A stretch of DNA of 64,000 nt, from contig NZ_QOHI01000001.1 in NCBI RefSeq assembly GCF_003319095.1, positions 868,001 through 932,000 of the forward strand, in the 5' to 3' direction. Below the pieces are notes generated by a model that had not been told where the DNA came from, searched no databases, and saw only the letters and a program-made list of their open reading frames with translations. Origin of the DNA: Blastococcus sp. TBT05-19. GTDB lineage: Bacteria; Actinomycetota; Actinomycetes; Mycobacteriales; Geodermatophilaceae. This document shows positions 24,667 to 32,039 of the stretch, one piece after another. A program made the translations under genes and the position numbers. Positions within the stretch are counted from its first letter, which is position 1. The number at the start of each line of letters is the position of its first letter.

Positions 24667-25259
24667 GTCAGCACCCGCGTCCGCGCCGAGTCCGCCGTCC
24701 ACCGGTAGGTGGTCTGCGTCGACACGAGGAGCTTCGGCTGGTAGCCGAGGACGTCGGCGTCCTGCGTCTGGGTGACCGTCGTCGTGGCGGCGCCGGTGCT
24801 CATCACCGGGGTGATCGATCCGTCGCCGAGCTGGGCCGAGACGACGTACCCGTTGACGCCGCGCGACGTGCTGCCGGTCCAGCTCAGCGTGACGCGCAGG
24901 TCGGTGTTCTTCGTGACCGTGGTGGTCGTCGTCTCGTTCGGCCTCGGGCCGGGCTCGGTCGTCGTCGTGGTCCCCTGGACGTTGCTCGAGCTGGGGGCCG
25001 TCGTCGTCGTCGAGCTGTAGGCGGTGGTGGTCGTCGCACCGGTGCCGGGGTTCCGGTACACGGTGTGCTTGACGGTCGTCGTCGTGGTGGTGCACGAGTC
25101 GTCGAGCGTCAGCCCCGTGGGAGGCGCGACGGTGTAGGTGCTCAGGGTCGAGCTGACCGACGCCGCGTCGGAGAAGGCGGCCGACGCGGTCAGCGCGCTT
25201 CCGAGGACCACGGCGAGGGTCGTTCCGATCAGGGTCATCGTGCGCCGGATGGCGGTCAT
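24660..25259 (-). CDS. Secreted threonine-rich protein, TasA cassette copy 1
   Basis: The 199 residues begin with a signal sequence (IGTTLAVVLGSALTASAAFSD) in which a Phe follows the A-x-A, as in SipW substrates. A first strand region carries Cys, then a long Thr-rich segment (about 58-112, with TTTTT runs) and a fibronectin-III-like domain (LRVTLSWTGSTSRGVNGY to YRWTADSARTRVLTC) ending in Cys. It resembles the 162-residue protein at 26487-26975 in order, domain pattern and C-terminal LTC. It may be a fibre-associated or surface protein. Repetitive GTCGTC DNA encodes the Thr-rich part. Confidence 0.65.
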   Translation of the reverse strand: MTAIRRTMTLIGTTLAVVLGSALTASAAFSDAASVSSTLSTYTVAPPTGLTLDDSCTTTTTTVKHTVYRNPGTGATTTTAYSSTTTTAPSSSNVQGTTTTTEPGPRPNETTTTTVTKNTDLRVTLSWTGSTSRGVNGYVVSAQLGDGSITPVMSTGAATTTVTQTQDADVLGYQPKLLVSTQTTYRWTADSARTRVLTC

Positions 25260-25296
25260 GTCTTCACCTCCTCGTCTTCTGCCGTCGGACCGGGGG

Positions 25297-25899
25297 TCAG
25301 CGGGCCGAGCCGGTCTGCTGCGTGCCGGTGAAGACGAGGCTGAGCGCGGCGGACTTGCCCTGGAAGGTGTTGTCGGCGGTGGTGGGGAGGGTGACGGTGT
25401 AGGCGATGTGGTCGGTGGCGCCGGCGGTGAGGGAGGCGGCGCCGGCGAGGTTGATGGGGCTGGTGACCGGGCCGGAGCCGAAGGTCTTCTCGCCGCTGGC
25501 GCAGGTGAAGGTGTTGCCGGTCTGGGTCCAGGCGATGGCGCAGGACTTGACGGCGAGCTGCAGGCCGTTGACGGCGTCGGTGGTCAGCACGCTGGGGGCG
25601 GCGGCGGTGGCGGCGAGGGAGACGTTGCCGAGGGCGAGGTTGCCGTCGTTGACCAGGGTGATGGCCCGGGTGATGGTGTCGCCGGGGACCAGGCCCGAGA
25701 CCGCCAGGGGGAGGGTGCCCTGCGAGGTGGCGTTGATGGACAGGGTGCCGGTGTTCAGGGTGGTGTTCACCGGGGTGGTGCTGTCGGTGAAGGTTCCGAA
25801 GGTGCCCAGGCCGGCGACGGCGGCAGCGGCGCCGATGACGCCGAGGGAGCCGACGACCTTGCGGGCGGTGGTGCTGGTGGCGAGGCCGTTCTTGCTCAT
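25297..25899 (-). CDS. TasA/camelysin-family fibre protein (copy 1)
   Basis: ATG 25899, with AGGAG upstream, gives 200 residues. The signal sequence ends in GLGTFGTFTDS, the pattern cut by SipW-type peptidases. It is followed by the TasA-family segment LNTGTLSIN and then GLVPGDTITRAITLVNDGNL. TasA-type proteins assemble into extracellular amyloid-like fibres in Bacillus biofilms. A paralogue at 27649-28251 differs at only about six residues, and the 100 bp upstream is also duplicated. It is followed by the 199-residue secreted protein and an HPt-like gene. Confidence 0.78.
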   Translation of the reverse strand: MSKNGLATSTTARKVVGSLGVIGAAAAVAGLGTFGTFTDSTTPVNTTLNTGTLSINATSQGTLPLAVSGLVPGDTITRAITLVNDGNLALGNVSLAATAAAPSVLTTDAVNGLQLAVKSCAIAWTQTGNTFTCASGEKTFGSGPVTSPINLAGAASLTAGATDHIAYTVTLPTTADNTFQGKSAALSLVFTGTQQTGSAR

Positions 25900-25987
25900 G
25901 TCCGTGTCTCCTGGGTCCGTGTGGTGCCACCGGCGTTCCGGTGACACCAAGGACTCTGGAGGGCCAACCGCAGGCCACCCGCCAGCG

Positions 25988-26007
25988 ATCCGCAAGGAAT
26001 CCGCAAG
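25988..26007. promoter_or_regulatory. Tandem ATCCGCAAG repeat upstream of TasA copy 1
   Basis: Two ATCCGCAAG units are spaced 11 bp apart start to start, about 90 bp before the TasA start. The 11-bp periodicity places both on one helix face, as in OmpR-family binding sites. The same sequence is conserved upstream of TasA copy 2. Confidence 0.4.
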
Positions 26008-26067
26008 AAGACGTCGCCTTTCCCGCGGGTCTGCGGTCCCGGGGGTCCGCGTGGGTTCGCGGGTGGC

Positions 26068-26493
26068 TCAGGCGCCGATGAGGGCGTGCAGCTCCTGAAC
26101 GCGGGAGTGGGCGAGGACCCCGCGGCGGGCGTCGGCGGCGATGGCGCGGCAGACGGAGGCGACCTCGGGGTGGCCCAGCTGGCCGCTGGTCCCGGCCAGG
26201 GTGTTGGCCGCGGAGGCGACCGCGCGGGCGTCGCCGGCTCCGGTGGAGGTCTCGATGGCGGAGAGCCGCTCGGGCAGGGCGGTGCGGTACATCTGCTGCA
26301 GGCGGTCCATGAGGTCGGCGTCGAGGTCGTCCTCGTCGTCTGCGGCGGGGAGTTCTGCCTGCGCGGTCGGCCCCGTGGTCCGGCCGCGCAGGAAGTCCAG
26401 GAGGGTGCCGGGGACGACGGCGGCGGAGAGCGGCGCGGGGCGCTCGTCGGCCGGGTCCTCGACGGTGTCGGAGGAGTGCACGAGGGTCAGCAC
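26068..26493 (-). CDS. HPt-like protein lacking the phosphorylatable histidine (copy 2)
   Basis: This 141-residue protein is about 95% identical to copy 1, including the acidic N-terminal half and AANTLAGTSGQLG with Asn at the phosphorylation position. It starts at GTG 26493 and overlaps the preceding secreted-protein gene by 7 bp, exactly as in copy 1. The arrangement shows that gene order and overlap were duplicated together. It ends about 60 bp before the duplicated promoter of TasA copy 1. Confidence 0.7.
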   Translation of the reverse strand: MLTLVHSSDTVEDPADERPAPLSAAVVPGTLLDFLRGRTTGPTAQAELPAADDEDDLDADLMDRLQQMYRTALPERLSAIETSTGAGDARAVASAANTLAGTSGQLGHPEVASVCRAIAADARRGVLAHSRVQELHALIGA

Positions 26494-26975
26494 GTGAGCA
26501 CCGCCGACCGGGGGCTCTCCGTCGTCCAGCCGTAGCTGGTGAGCGTGACGATCGAGACCCGGGGCTGGTAGTTCAGGTAGGCCCGGTCGACCCGCTGGCT
26601 CATGGTCCGGGTGGCGGCGTCGGTCTCGCCCAGGCTGACCGAGGTGCCGTTGTTCAGGTGGGCCATCACGCGGTACCCGGTGACGCGGCCGGTCGCCGTG
26701 GTGGGAGTCGTGCTCGCCGACCAGGTGACGGTGGCGTCGTACCAGTAGTGCGTCTGGTAGACCGTCGTCCAGCCGTTCCAGTACGACGACGTGGTGGTTG
26801 TGCAGCGCCCCGTCGCCGAGACGGTGGCCGGGGCCGTGACGGTGATGGCGGTGACCGACGTCGGCACGGGCAGCTCGACCGTCTTGCTGAAGGTCGCCGA
26901 CGCGGAGAGCGTCGCGGCGAGGACGGTGGCGATGCCGAGGGCGAGGACCACGAGAGCGCGGCGGACGGCGATCAT
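26487..26975 (-). CDS. Secreted fibronectin-like protein, TasA cassette copy 2
   Basis: The 162 residues have a signal sequence ending SASATFSKTV, a Cys followed by TTTTSSYW, and a C-terminal fibronectin-III-like region with TGRVTGYRVMAHLNNG and a final LTC. It is a shorter, diverged version of the 199-residue protein at 24660-25259 and lacks the long Thr-rich linker. Its ATG overlaps the stop of the signal peptidase gene by four bases. Unlike the TasA and HPt copies, the two secreted proteins have diverged strongly, suggesting relaxed or diversifying selection. Confidence 0.65.
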   Translation of the reverse strand: MIAVRRALVVLALGIATVLAATLSASATFSKTVELPVPTSVTAITVTAPATVSATGRCTTTTSSYWNGWTTVYQTHYWYDATVTWSASTTPTTATGRVTGYRVMAHLNNGTSVSLGETDAATRTMSQRVDRAYLNYQPRVSIVTLTSYGWTTESPRSAVLTC

Positions 26976-27616
26976 GCCTGGTCCTCCTTCTCCGGGGCGG
27001 TGTCGTCGGTCGGGGTCGGGCGCCAGATGCTCAGGAGCACCCAGGCGGCCAGCAGCAGCGGGGCGCCGTAGAGCAGCACCTGGCTGACCACGGGCGTCCG
27101 GAGCGCCGTGACCAGGTGGCCCAGCTCGGGGACGACCGCGCGGACCTCGTAGGCGGTGTCGCCCTCGAGTCGTGCGGTCCAGGGGTCGATCGCCTCGTTG
27201 GCGTCACCCTTCGTCTGCACCAGGACGCTGCCGTCGGCAGCGTGCTCCACGGAGACGACGCGGTGGGTCACGAGGGCGCCGTCGTCGATGGGCATGTGGT
27301 ACGTGATGACCATGCCCTCGGTGACGTCCGAGACGGCGATCGGGCTGGCGACGGTGATGTCGCCCGGCTCGATCTCGGGGGCCATGCTCGCGGTCAGCAT
27401 GGTCATGGTGCGGTAGCCGAGCACGTGCGGTCCGACGGCCAGGAGAGCGAACACCAGGACGGCGACCACCATGACTCCGCGGACCAGCCACGGGGCCGTG
27501 CGGCCCATGATCTGGCGGGCCCGGTCGGCGCGGGCGCCGGCGGGAGAGCGCTCGTCCCCGGCCGGGGACAGCGCGTCGGCTGTCCCCGGGCGACGGACGG
27601 GGTGGACGGTGGTCAT
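26972..27616 (-). CDS. sipW: SipW-type signal peptidase I
   Basis: The 214 residues contain a membrane helix at about 45-65, the catalytic segment MLTASMAP with Ser77, LVTHRVV with His118 in place of the Lys of ordinary type I peptidases, and GDANEAIDPW with Asp138. A second membrane helix lies near 180-200. The Ser-His arrangement is that of the SipW/ER-type group, which in Bacillus processes TasA. It lies between the TasA copy 2 gene and its secreted partner. Only one peptidase gene serves both cassettes. Confidence 0.82.
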   Translation of the reverse strand: MTTVHPVRRPGTADALSPAGDERSPAGARADRARQIMGRTAPWLVRGVMVVAVLVFALLAVGPHVLGYRTMTMLTASMAPEIEPGDITVASPIAVSDVTEGMVITYHMPIDDGALVTHRVVSVEHAADGSVLVQTKGDANEAIDPWTARLEGDTAYEVRAVVPELGHLVTALRTPVVSQVLLYGAPLLLAAWVLLSIWRPTPTDDTAPEKEDQA

Positions 27617-27648
27617 GGCGTGGTCTCCGTTAGCTCGTCAGGCCGCGG

Positions 27649-28251
27649 TCAGCGGGCCGAGCCGGTCTGCTGCGTGCCGGTGAAGACGAGGCTGAGCGCA
27701 GCGGACTTGCCCTGGAAGGTGTTGTCGGCGGTGGTGGGGAGGGTGACCGTGTAGGCGATGTGGTCGGTGGCGCCGGCGGTGAGGGAGGCGGCGCCGGCGA
27801 GGTTGATGGGGCTGGTGACCGGGCCGGAGCCGAAGGTCTTCTCGCCGCTGGCGCAGGTGAAGGTGTTGCCGGTCTGGGTCCAGGCGACGGCGCAGGACTT
27901 GACGGCGAGCTGCAGGCCGTTGACGGCGTCGGTGGTCAGCACGCTGGGGGCGGCGGCGGTGGCGGCGAGGGAGACGTTGCCGAGGGCGAGGTTGCCGTCG
28001 TTGGTCAGGTTGATGGCCCGGGTGATGGTGTCGCCGGGGACGAGGTTCGAGACCGCCAGCGGCAGGGTGCCCTGCGAGGTGGCGTTGATGGACAGCGTGC
28101 CGGTGTTCAGGGTGGTGTTCACCGGGGAGGTGCTGTCGGTGAAGGTTCCGAAGGTGCCCAGGCCGGCGACGGCGGCGGCGGCGCCGATGACGCCGAGGGA
28201 GCCGACGACCTTGCGGGCGGTGGTGCTGGTGGCGATGCCGTTCTTGCTCAT
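27649..28251 (-). CDS. TasA/camelysin-family fibre protein (copy 2)
   Basis: This 200-residue protein is about 97% identical to copy 1; the differences I see are Leu/Ile 6, Thr/Ser, Gly/Asn, Thr/Asn, Val/Thr and Ile/Val. The signal ends GTFGTFTDS and the TasA segments LNTGTLSIN and LVPGDTITRA are intact. It heads the cassette that contains the sipW gene and lies 161 bp downstream of the histidine kinase stop. Near-identity of protein and upstream DNA indicates recent duplication or ongoing gene conversion. Confidence 0.78.
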   Translation of the reverse strand: MSKNGIATSTTARKVVGSLGVIGAAAAVAGLGTFGTFTDSTSPVNTTLNTGTLSINATSQGTLPLAVSNLVPGDTITRAINLTNDGNLALGNVSLAATAAAPSVLTTDAVNGLQLAVKSCAVAWTQTGNTFTCASGEKTFGSGPVTSPINLAGAASLTAGATDHIAYTVTLPTTADNTFQGKSAALSLVFTGTQQTGSAR

Positions 28252-28339
28252 GTCCGTGTCTCCTGGGTCCGTGTGGGGCCACCGGGTTCCCGGTGACACC
28301 AAGGACTCTGGAGGGTCAACCGCAGGCCACCCGCCAGCG

Positions 28340-28360
28340 ATCCGCAAGGAATCCGCAAGG
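28340..28360. promoter_or_regulatory. Tandem ATCCGCAAGG repeat upstream of TasA copy 2
   Basis: Two ATCCGCAAGG units 11 bp apart are followed by a weaker third (AATCGGC). The spacing and position relative to the TasA start match those upstream of copy 1. A receiver-type regulator binding both cassettes is plausible. Confidence 0.4.
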
Positions 28361-28412
28361 AATCGGCGCGGAGTGCGCAGATCGGCCGAGTCGGTCGCCC
28401 GGAGGGCCACGG

Positions 28413-30191
28413 TCAGGCCGCCGGGTCCAGGGGCAGGGTCATCGTGAAGGTCGTGCCCTGCCCCTCCACGCTGACGAGGTCCAGCGTCCCGCCGTGGGCG
28501 GTGGTGATGGCCTTCGTGATGGTCAGCCCGAGGCCGACCCCCGGCACCGCGTTGCGCCGGGCCGTGGAGGAACGGAAGAAGCGGGTGAACAGCTGCCCCT
28601 GCTCGCCGGTGGGGATGCCCATGCCCGTGTCGGCGACCGAGAGGAGTGCCACGGGGACGGCGCCGGGACGTTCGTCGGCCACGACCTCGCCGTCCGCCGT
28701 CTGCCAGGACCGCCGCAGCGAGAGCCGCACCTGGCCGTCGCGCGGGGTGAACTTGACGGCGTTCGACACCAGGTTGTCGCACGCCTGCCCGAGCCGGACG
28801 GCGTCGCCGGAGACGACCAGGCCGTCGGCCGGCACGTCCAGGACGAGGTCCACGCCGGCGGTCGCCGCGGCCACCCGGGCGGTCTCCTCGGCGGCGCGGA
28901 CCACGGCGGCGAGGTCCACGTCGGCCGGCTGCAGGGTGAAGCGGCCGCTCTCCACCTGGGCGGTGAACAGCAGGTCGCCGACCAGCCGCAGCAGCCGGTG
29001 CGCGTTGCGTTCGACCGTCGAGAGGTACCTGCGCTGGTCGTCGGTGAGCGGCTGCTCCTCGTCGTCCATGACCAGCTCGAGGTAGCCGAGGATCGAGCTC
29101 AGCGGGGTGCGCAGCTCGTGGCTGATGAGGCTCACGAACTGGTCCTTCATGCGCTCGGTCGCGCGCGTCTCGGTCATGTCGGTGCCGACGAAGTTCCAGC
29201 CGGCGTGCGCGCCGCGGTCGTCGGATCGCGGGGTGATGGCGACCGACACGGTGCGGTGGCTGCCGTCGGCGGCGACGTAGGTCCAGTCGCGCACGTCGCT
29301 GCCGTCGGTCCGGGCGGCGTGCACGAGCGCCTCCAGCGGCGACGGCGACCCGGTGCTCTCCGCCGCCGCGGCCAGCTCCTCGGGCTCGTGGAAGTCGAGG
29401 ATGGACCGCTTCCGGACGACGTCGAGCCGCGGCAACCCGAGCATCCGCTCCGCGCCCGGGTTCCAGACGCGGATGGTGCCGTCCCGGTCGGTGCCGATGA
29501 TCGACTGCTGGGTGACCGCGTCGATGACGCTGGTCATGGTCTGCGCGCGGGCGGCCAGGATGCGGGAGGCGGTGTCCAGCTCGTCGGCGCGGCTCCGCAC
29601 CTGCTCGAGGAGGACGTCCTGCTCGCGCTGCAGGCGGGCTATCAGGTGCTCCTGGGCGCGGAGGCGACGCCCGCTCTCGTTCACCGCGATGCTGCCGACG
29701 GCGACGGCGAGGGGGCCCAGCAGCAGCGCGCCGGGCAGCGGGTGCGTCGCCCCGGACGCGGTGCCCACCAGGTCCGGCACGAGCAGGACCAGCGCCGTAC
29801 CGCCGACGGCGACCGGGACGCCGGCGCGGGTCGGGTGCGAGGCGAGCAGCCACAGCGGGCCCAGGAGCAGGAGGAGCACGGTCGGCGACGCGGTGCCGGC
29901 GTGCAGCAGCGCGACGGCGAGCAGGTGCGCGACCGGGACGGCCATCGACCGGACACCGGGCCGCGAGCGGCGGGTCGCCCAGACGCCGACGGTGGCGGCG
30001 ACCGCGATCGCGAGGCCGGCTCCGGCGAGCAGCGGGTCCACCACCGGCACCCGGCCGGTTCCGAGGACGCCGGCGGTGGCGGCGAGGACGACGGTGCAGG
30101 CGAGCGCGCCGCGGACGTCGGACCACCAGGGCGCCGGGGCGGCCGGGCCGAGGGGAGCGGCTGCGGGCCGGTCCAGGACGGCGAGGGTCAT
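28413..30191 (-). CDS. PAS-domain membrane sensor histidine kinase
   Basis: ATG 30191 overlaps the stop of the upstream receiver gene (ATGA) and gives 592 residues. Five or six membrane helices occupy residues about 25-170, followed by a coiled coil, a PAS/PAC domain (VIDAVTQQSIIGTDRDGTIR to HAGWNFVGTDMTETRATE), a HisKA domain with phospho-accepting His in VSLISHELRTPLSSILGY, and a HATPase with N-box CDNLVSNAVKF and GVGLGLTITKAI. Together with the receiver protein it forms a two-component pair placed just upstream of the TasA cassettes in the same direction. Confidence 0.88.
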   Translation of the reverse strand: MTLAVLDRPAAAPLGPAAPAPWWSDVRGALACTVVLAATAGVLGTGRVPVVDPLLAGAGLAIAVAATVGVWATRRSRPGVRSMAVPVAHLLAVALLHAGTASPTVLLLLLGPLWLLASHPTRAGVPVAVGGTALVLLVPDLVGTASGATHPLPGALLLGPLAVAVGSIAVNESGRRLRAQEHLIARLQREQDVLLEQVRSRADELDTASRILAARAQTMTSVIDAVTQQSIIGTDRDGTIRVWNPGAERMLGLPRLDVVRKRSILDFHEPEELAAAAESTGSPSPLEALVHAARTDGSDVRDWTYVAADGSHRTVSVAITPRSDDRGAHAGWNFVGTDMTETRATERMKDQFVSLISHELRTPLSSILGYLELVMDDEEQPLTDDQRRYLSTVERNAHRLLRLVGDLLFTAQVESGRFTLQPADVDLAAVVRAAEETARVAAATAGVDLVLDVPADGLVVSGDAVRLGQACDNLVSNAVKFTPRDGQVRLSLRRSWQTADGEVVADERPGAVPVALLSVADTGMGIPTGEQGQLFTRFFRSSTARRNAVPGVGLGLTITKAITTAHGGTLDLVSVEGQGTTFTMTLPLDPAA

Positions 30192-30604
30192 GCCGGCACC
30201 CCGGCGGTCAGCGACCGCACCTGGTGCACGAGGCCGGCGATGGTGAAGGGCTTGGCGAGGTAGGCGTCGGCACCGGCCGAGAGACCGCGGGCGACCTCGT
30301 CGGGCCAGGCGCCGGCGGAGAGCAGCAGGATGCGGATGCCGGCGGTGGCCGGGTCCTCCCGCAGGGCGGTGCAGACCTCCAGGCCGGTGGCCCCCGGCAT
30401 GGACACGTCGAGGACGGCGAGGTCGGGGAGGTCGGTGGCCGCGGCGACGAGCGCCTGCGAGCCGTCGGCGACCGACCGGACCACGTCGCAGCCGGCCTTG
30501 CGCACGGCCAGGCACACGAGGTCGCGGATGTCGTCCTCGTCGTCGGCCACCAGCACCCGGAACCGGCCGGGCGAGGTGTCGGTGGCGGGCAGGGCCGAGT
30601 CCAC
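30188..30604 (-). CDS. Single-domain response regulator
   Basis: GTG 30604, preceded by GGGAG, gives 138 residues. A 17-residue leader precedes a receiver with Asp-Asp pair in VLVADDEDDIRDL, phosphoacceptor in LAVLDVSMPGATG, and Lys in AYLAKPFTIAGL. There is no output domain, so it is a CheY-like or phosphorelay intermediate. It is coupled to the kinase gene downstream. HPt-like proteins encoded in the nearby cassettes could be binding partners. That is inference. Confidence 0.82.
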   Translation of the reverse strand: MDSALPATDTSPGRFRVLVADDEDDIRDLVCLAVRKAGCDVVRSVADGSQALVAAATDLPDLAVLDVSMPGATGLEVCTALREDPATAGIRILLLSAGAWPDEVARGLSAGADAYLAKPFTIAGLVHQVRSLTAGVPA

Positions 30605-30749
30605 GAGGGGCTCCCGTCGGTCGTGACCGGCGACCGCGGGGGCGGGCGCCGCCGTTGGCGTCGTCCTGGGGAGGAACGGCGGCCCGGGAGGTGCCCTGCA
30701 GCGGGGTCCGGGGGGTCTCACCCGTCGGGGGGAGGGCCCCCGGACAGCA

Positions 30750-30782
30750 CTGCGCCCCGCCGGGAGATCCCGGCGGGGCGCA
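30750..30782. terminator. Bidirectional terminator hairpin
   Basis: CTGCGCCCCGCCGGG pairs with CCCGGCGGGGCGCAG around a short AGAT loop. It lies just after the end of the DUF3618 gene (stop at 30813 on the minus strand). Confidence 0.65.
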
Positions 30783-30812
30783 GGCGTACGACGCGGGTCA
30801 GCGACCCGCGGA

Positions 30813-31478
30813 TCAGCTGGAGGCCTGGCTCTGCACGGTCTCCTTGGACTGCTGGGCCTGGCCCTGCACGTCCTGGGCCGCCGACTGGCCCTCCTGCTTG
30901 ACGGTCTCGGCCGCACCCTGAGCGGTGGACTTGACCTCCTCCACCGCCTGCTGCGCGGCGGGCTTCAGCTGGTCGCCGATCTCCTGCGCGGCCTGCTTGG
31001 CCGGCTGGAGGAGGGCGTCCTTGTTCTCGCGGAGCGCGGACTCGGCCTGCTGGGCCAGCTCCTGCTCCTTCTGCGAGGCGGGCAGCAGGCTGGAGACCAG
31101 CCAGCCCACACCGAAGGCGATCAGACCCGCGGCGAGGGGGTTGCCCTGCGCCTGCCGGGTGATCGTCTCCGGAGCCTGCTGGACGGCGCCCATCGCGGAC
31201 TGGGCGGCGTGCTGCACGCTGTCCGCCGCGTTGGAGGCCGTGCCCTGCACCGAGCCGGCCGCGTTGGAGGCCGTCCCGTGCATCGAGGACTTCGTGTCGT
31301 GGGCAGTGCCCATGACCTTGTCCTTGAGGTTGCTCACGCGGCCCTTGGCCGCGGTCACCCGACGGTCCATGACGCGGGACGGGTTGACCTTCTCGTTGAG
31401 GGCGTCGACGTCGTAGCTGAGCTCGCGCCGGGTGTCCTCGATCTGGCGCCGGATGACATCCGGGTCACTGCTGGTCAT
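30813..31478 (-). CDS. DUF3618 family protein
   Basis: The 221 residues start with the DUF3618 signature DVIRRQIEDTRRELSYDVDAL. A helical region with repeated GTASNAAGSVQ units follows, then one membrane helix (about 112-132, LAAGLIAFGVGWLVSSLLP) and a long Gln/Ala/Glu/Lys-rich amphipathic helical tail. AGGAG precedes ATG. Proteins of this family occur in actinobacteria with holin-like and LEA-like neighbours, as here, and are probably membrane-associated structural or stress proteins. No biochemical role is known to me. Confidence 0.75.
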   Translation of the reverse strand: MTSSDPDVIRRQIEDTRRELSYDVDALNEKVNPSRVMDRRVTAAKGRVSNLKDKVMGTAHDTKSSMHGTASNAAGSVQGTASNAADSVQHAAQSAMGAVQQAPETITRQAQGNPLAAGLIAFGVGWLVSSLLPASQKEQELAQQAESALRENKDALLQPAKQAAQEIGDQLKPAAQQAVEEVKSTAQGAAETVKQEGQSAAQDVQGQAQQSKETVQSQASS

Positions 31479-31519
31479 GTTCGGCTCCTGCCGTTCAAGA
31501 GACCTCAGCGGTCTGCTGG

Positions 31520-32038
31520 TCAGTTGGGCTTCAGGGCGCCGGGAACCTGCTGGAGGGTCTCGACGGTGCGCTCGGGCTTCGGGTTCACCTGCTGGAACTT
31601 CTTCTTGCCCATGAGGCCGGTCACCGCGGCGACGACGCCCCAGAGGATGGCGACGATGAGCGCGGCCAGGCCGGCGTCCATGACGTTCTCCAGCGCCCAC
31701 CACAGGGCGAAGGACAGGAACATCAGGACCATGTAGCCGGCGAACGCTGCCGCACCGAACATCCCGGCGCCGGTACCGGCCTTCTTGGCCTCGGCCTTCA
31801 GCTCGACCTTGGCGAGCTCGAGCTCCTGCCGCATGAGGGTCGACATGTCCTTGGCGACCTCACCGATCAGGGCACCGACGGAGACGCCTTCGACGTCCGG
31901 GTGTCCCGAGTCGGTCATGGGGGTCCCCATGGCGCCGCTGTGGGACCCCTGGGAGTAGTCGGCCGCGTAGTTCTGCGTCGGCTCGGCGTATGCCTGCGGC
32001 GTTCCCGCCGGTGAGGCCCCGGAGTAGGGGGAGCTCAT
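31520..32038 (-). CDS. Phage-holin-superfamily (Holin-X type) membrane protein
   Basis: The 172 residues have a Ser/Tyr/Gly-rich disordered N-terminus (about 1-48). An amphipathic helix (VGALIGEVAKDMSTLMRQELELAK), two membrane helices (about 85-110 and 118-140) and a basic C-terminus follow. This matches the actinobacterial holin-X family, which is chromosomal and not tied to prophages. It is the middle gene of a three-gene unit with DUF3618 and a related helical protein. Confidence 0.72.
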   Translation of the reverse strand: MSSPYSGASPAGTPQAYAEPTQNYAADYSQGSHSGAMGTPMTDSGHPDVEGVSVGALIGEVAKDMSTLMRQELELAKVELKAEAKKAGTGAGMFGAAAFAGYMVLMFLSFALWWALENVMDAGLAALIVAILWGVVAAVTGLMGKKKFQQVNPKPERTVETLQQVPGALKPN

Positions 32039-32039
32039 G

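Noticed and set aside
13401-30735. Recurring TCTCACCCGTCGGGG-like 15-mer (23318, 30719, and a variant at 13402) near regulator genes
   Set aside because: A few exact 15-mer matches are expected by chance in 64 kb of such GC-rich DNA, and orientation and distance to genes are inconsistent.
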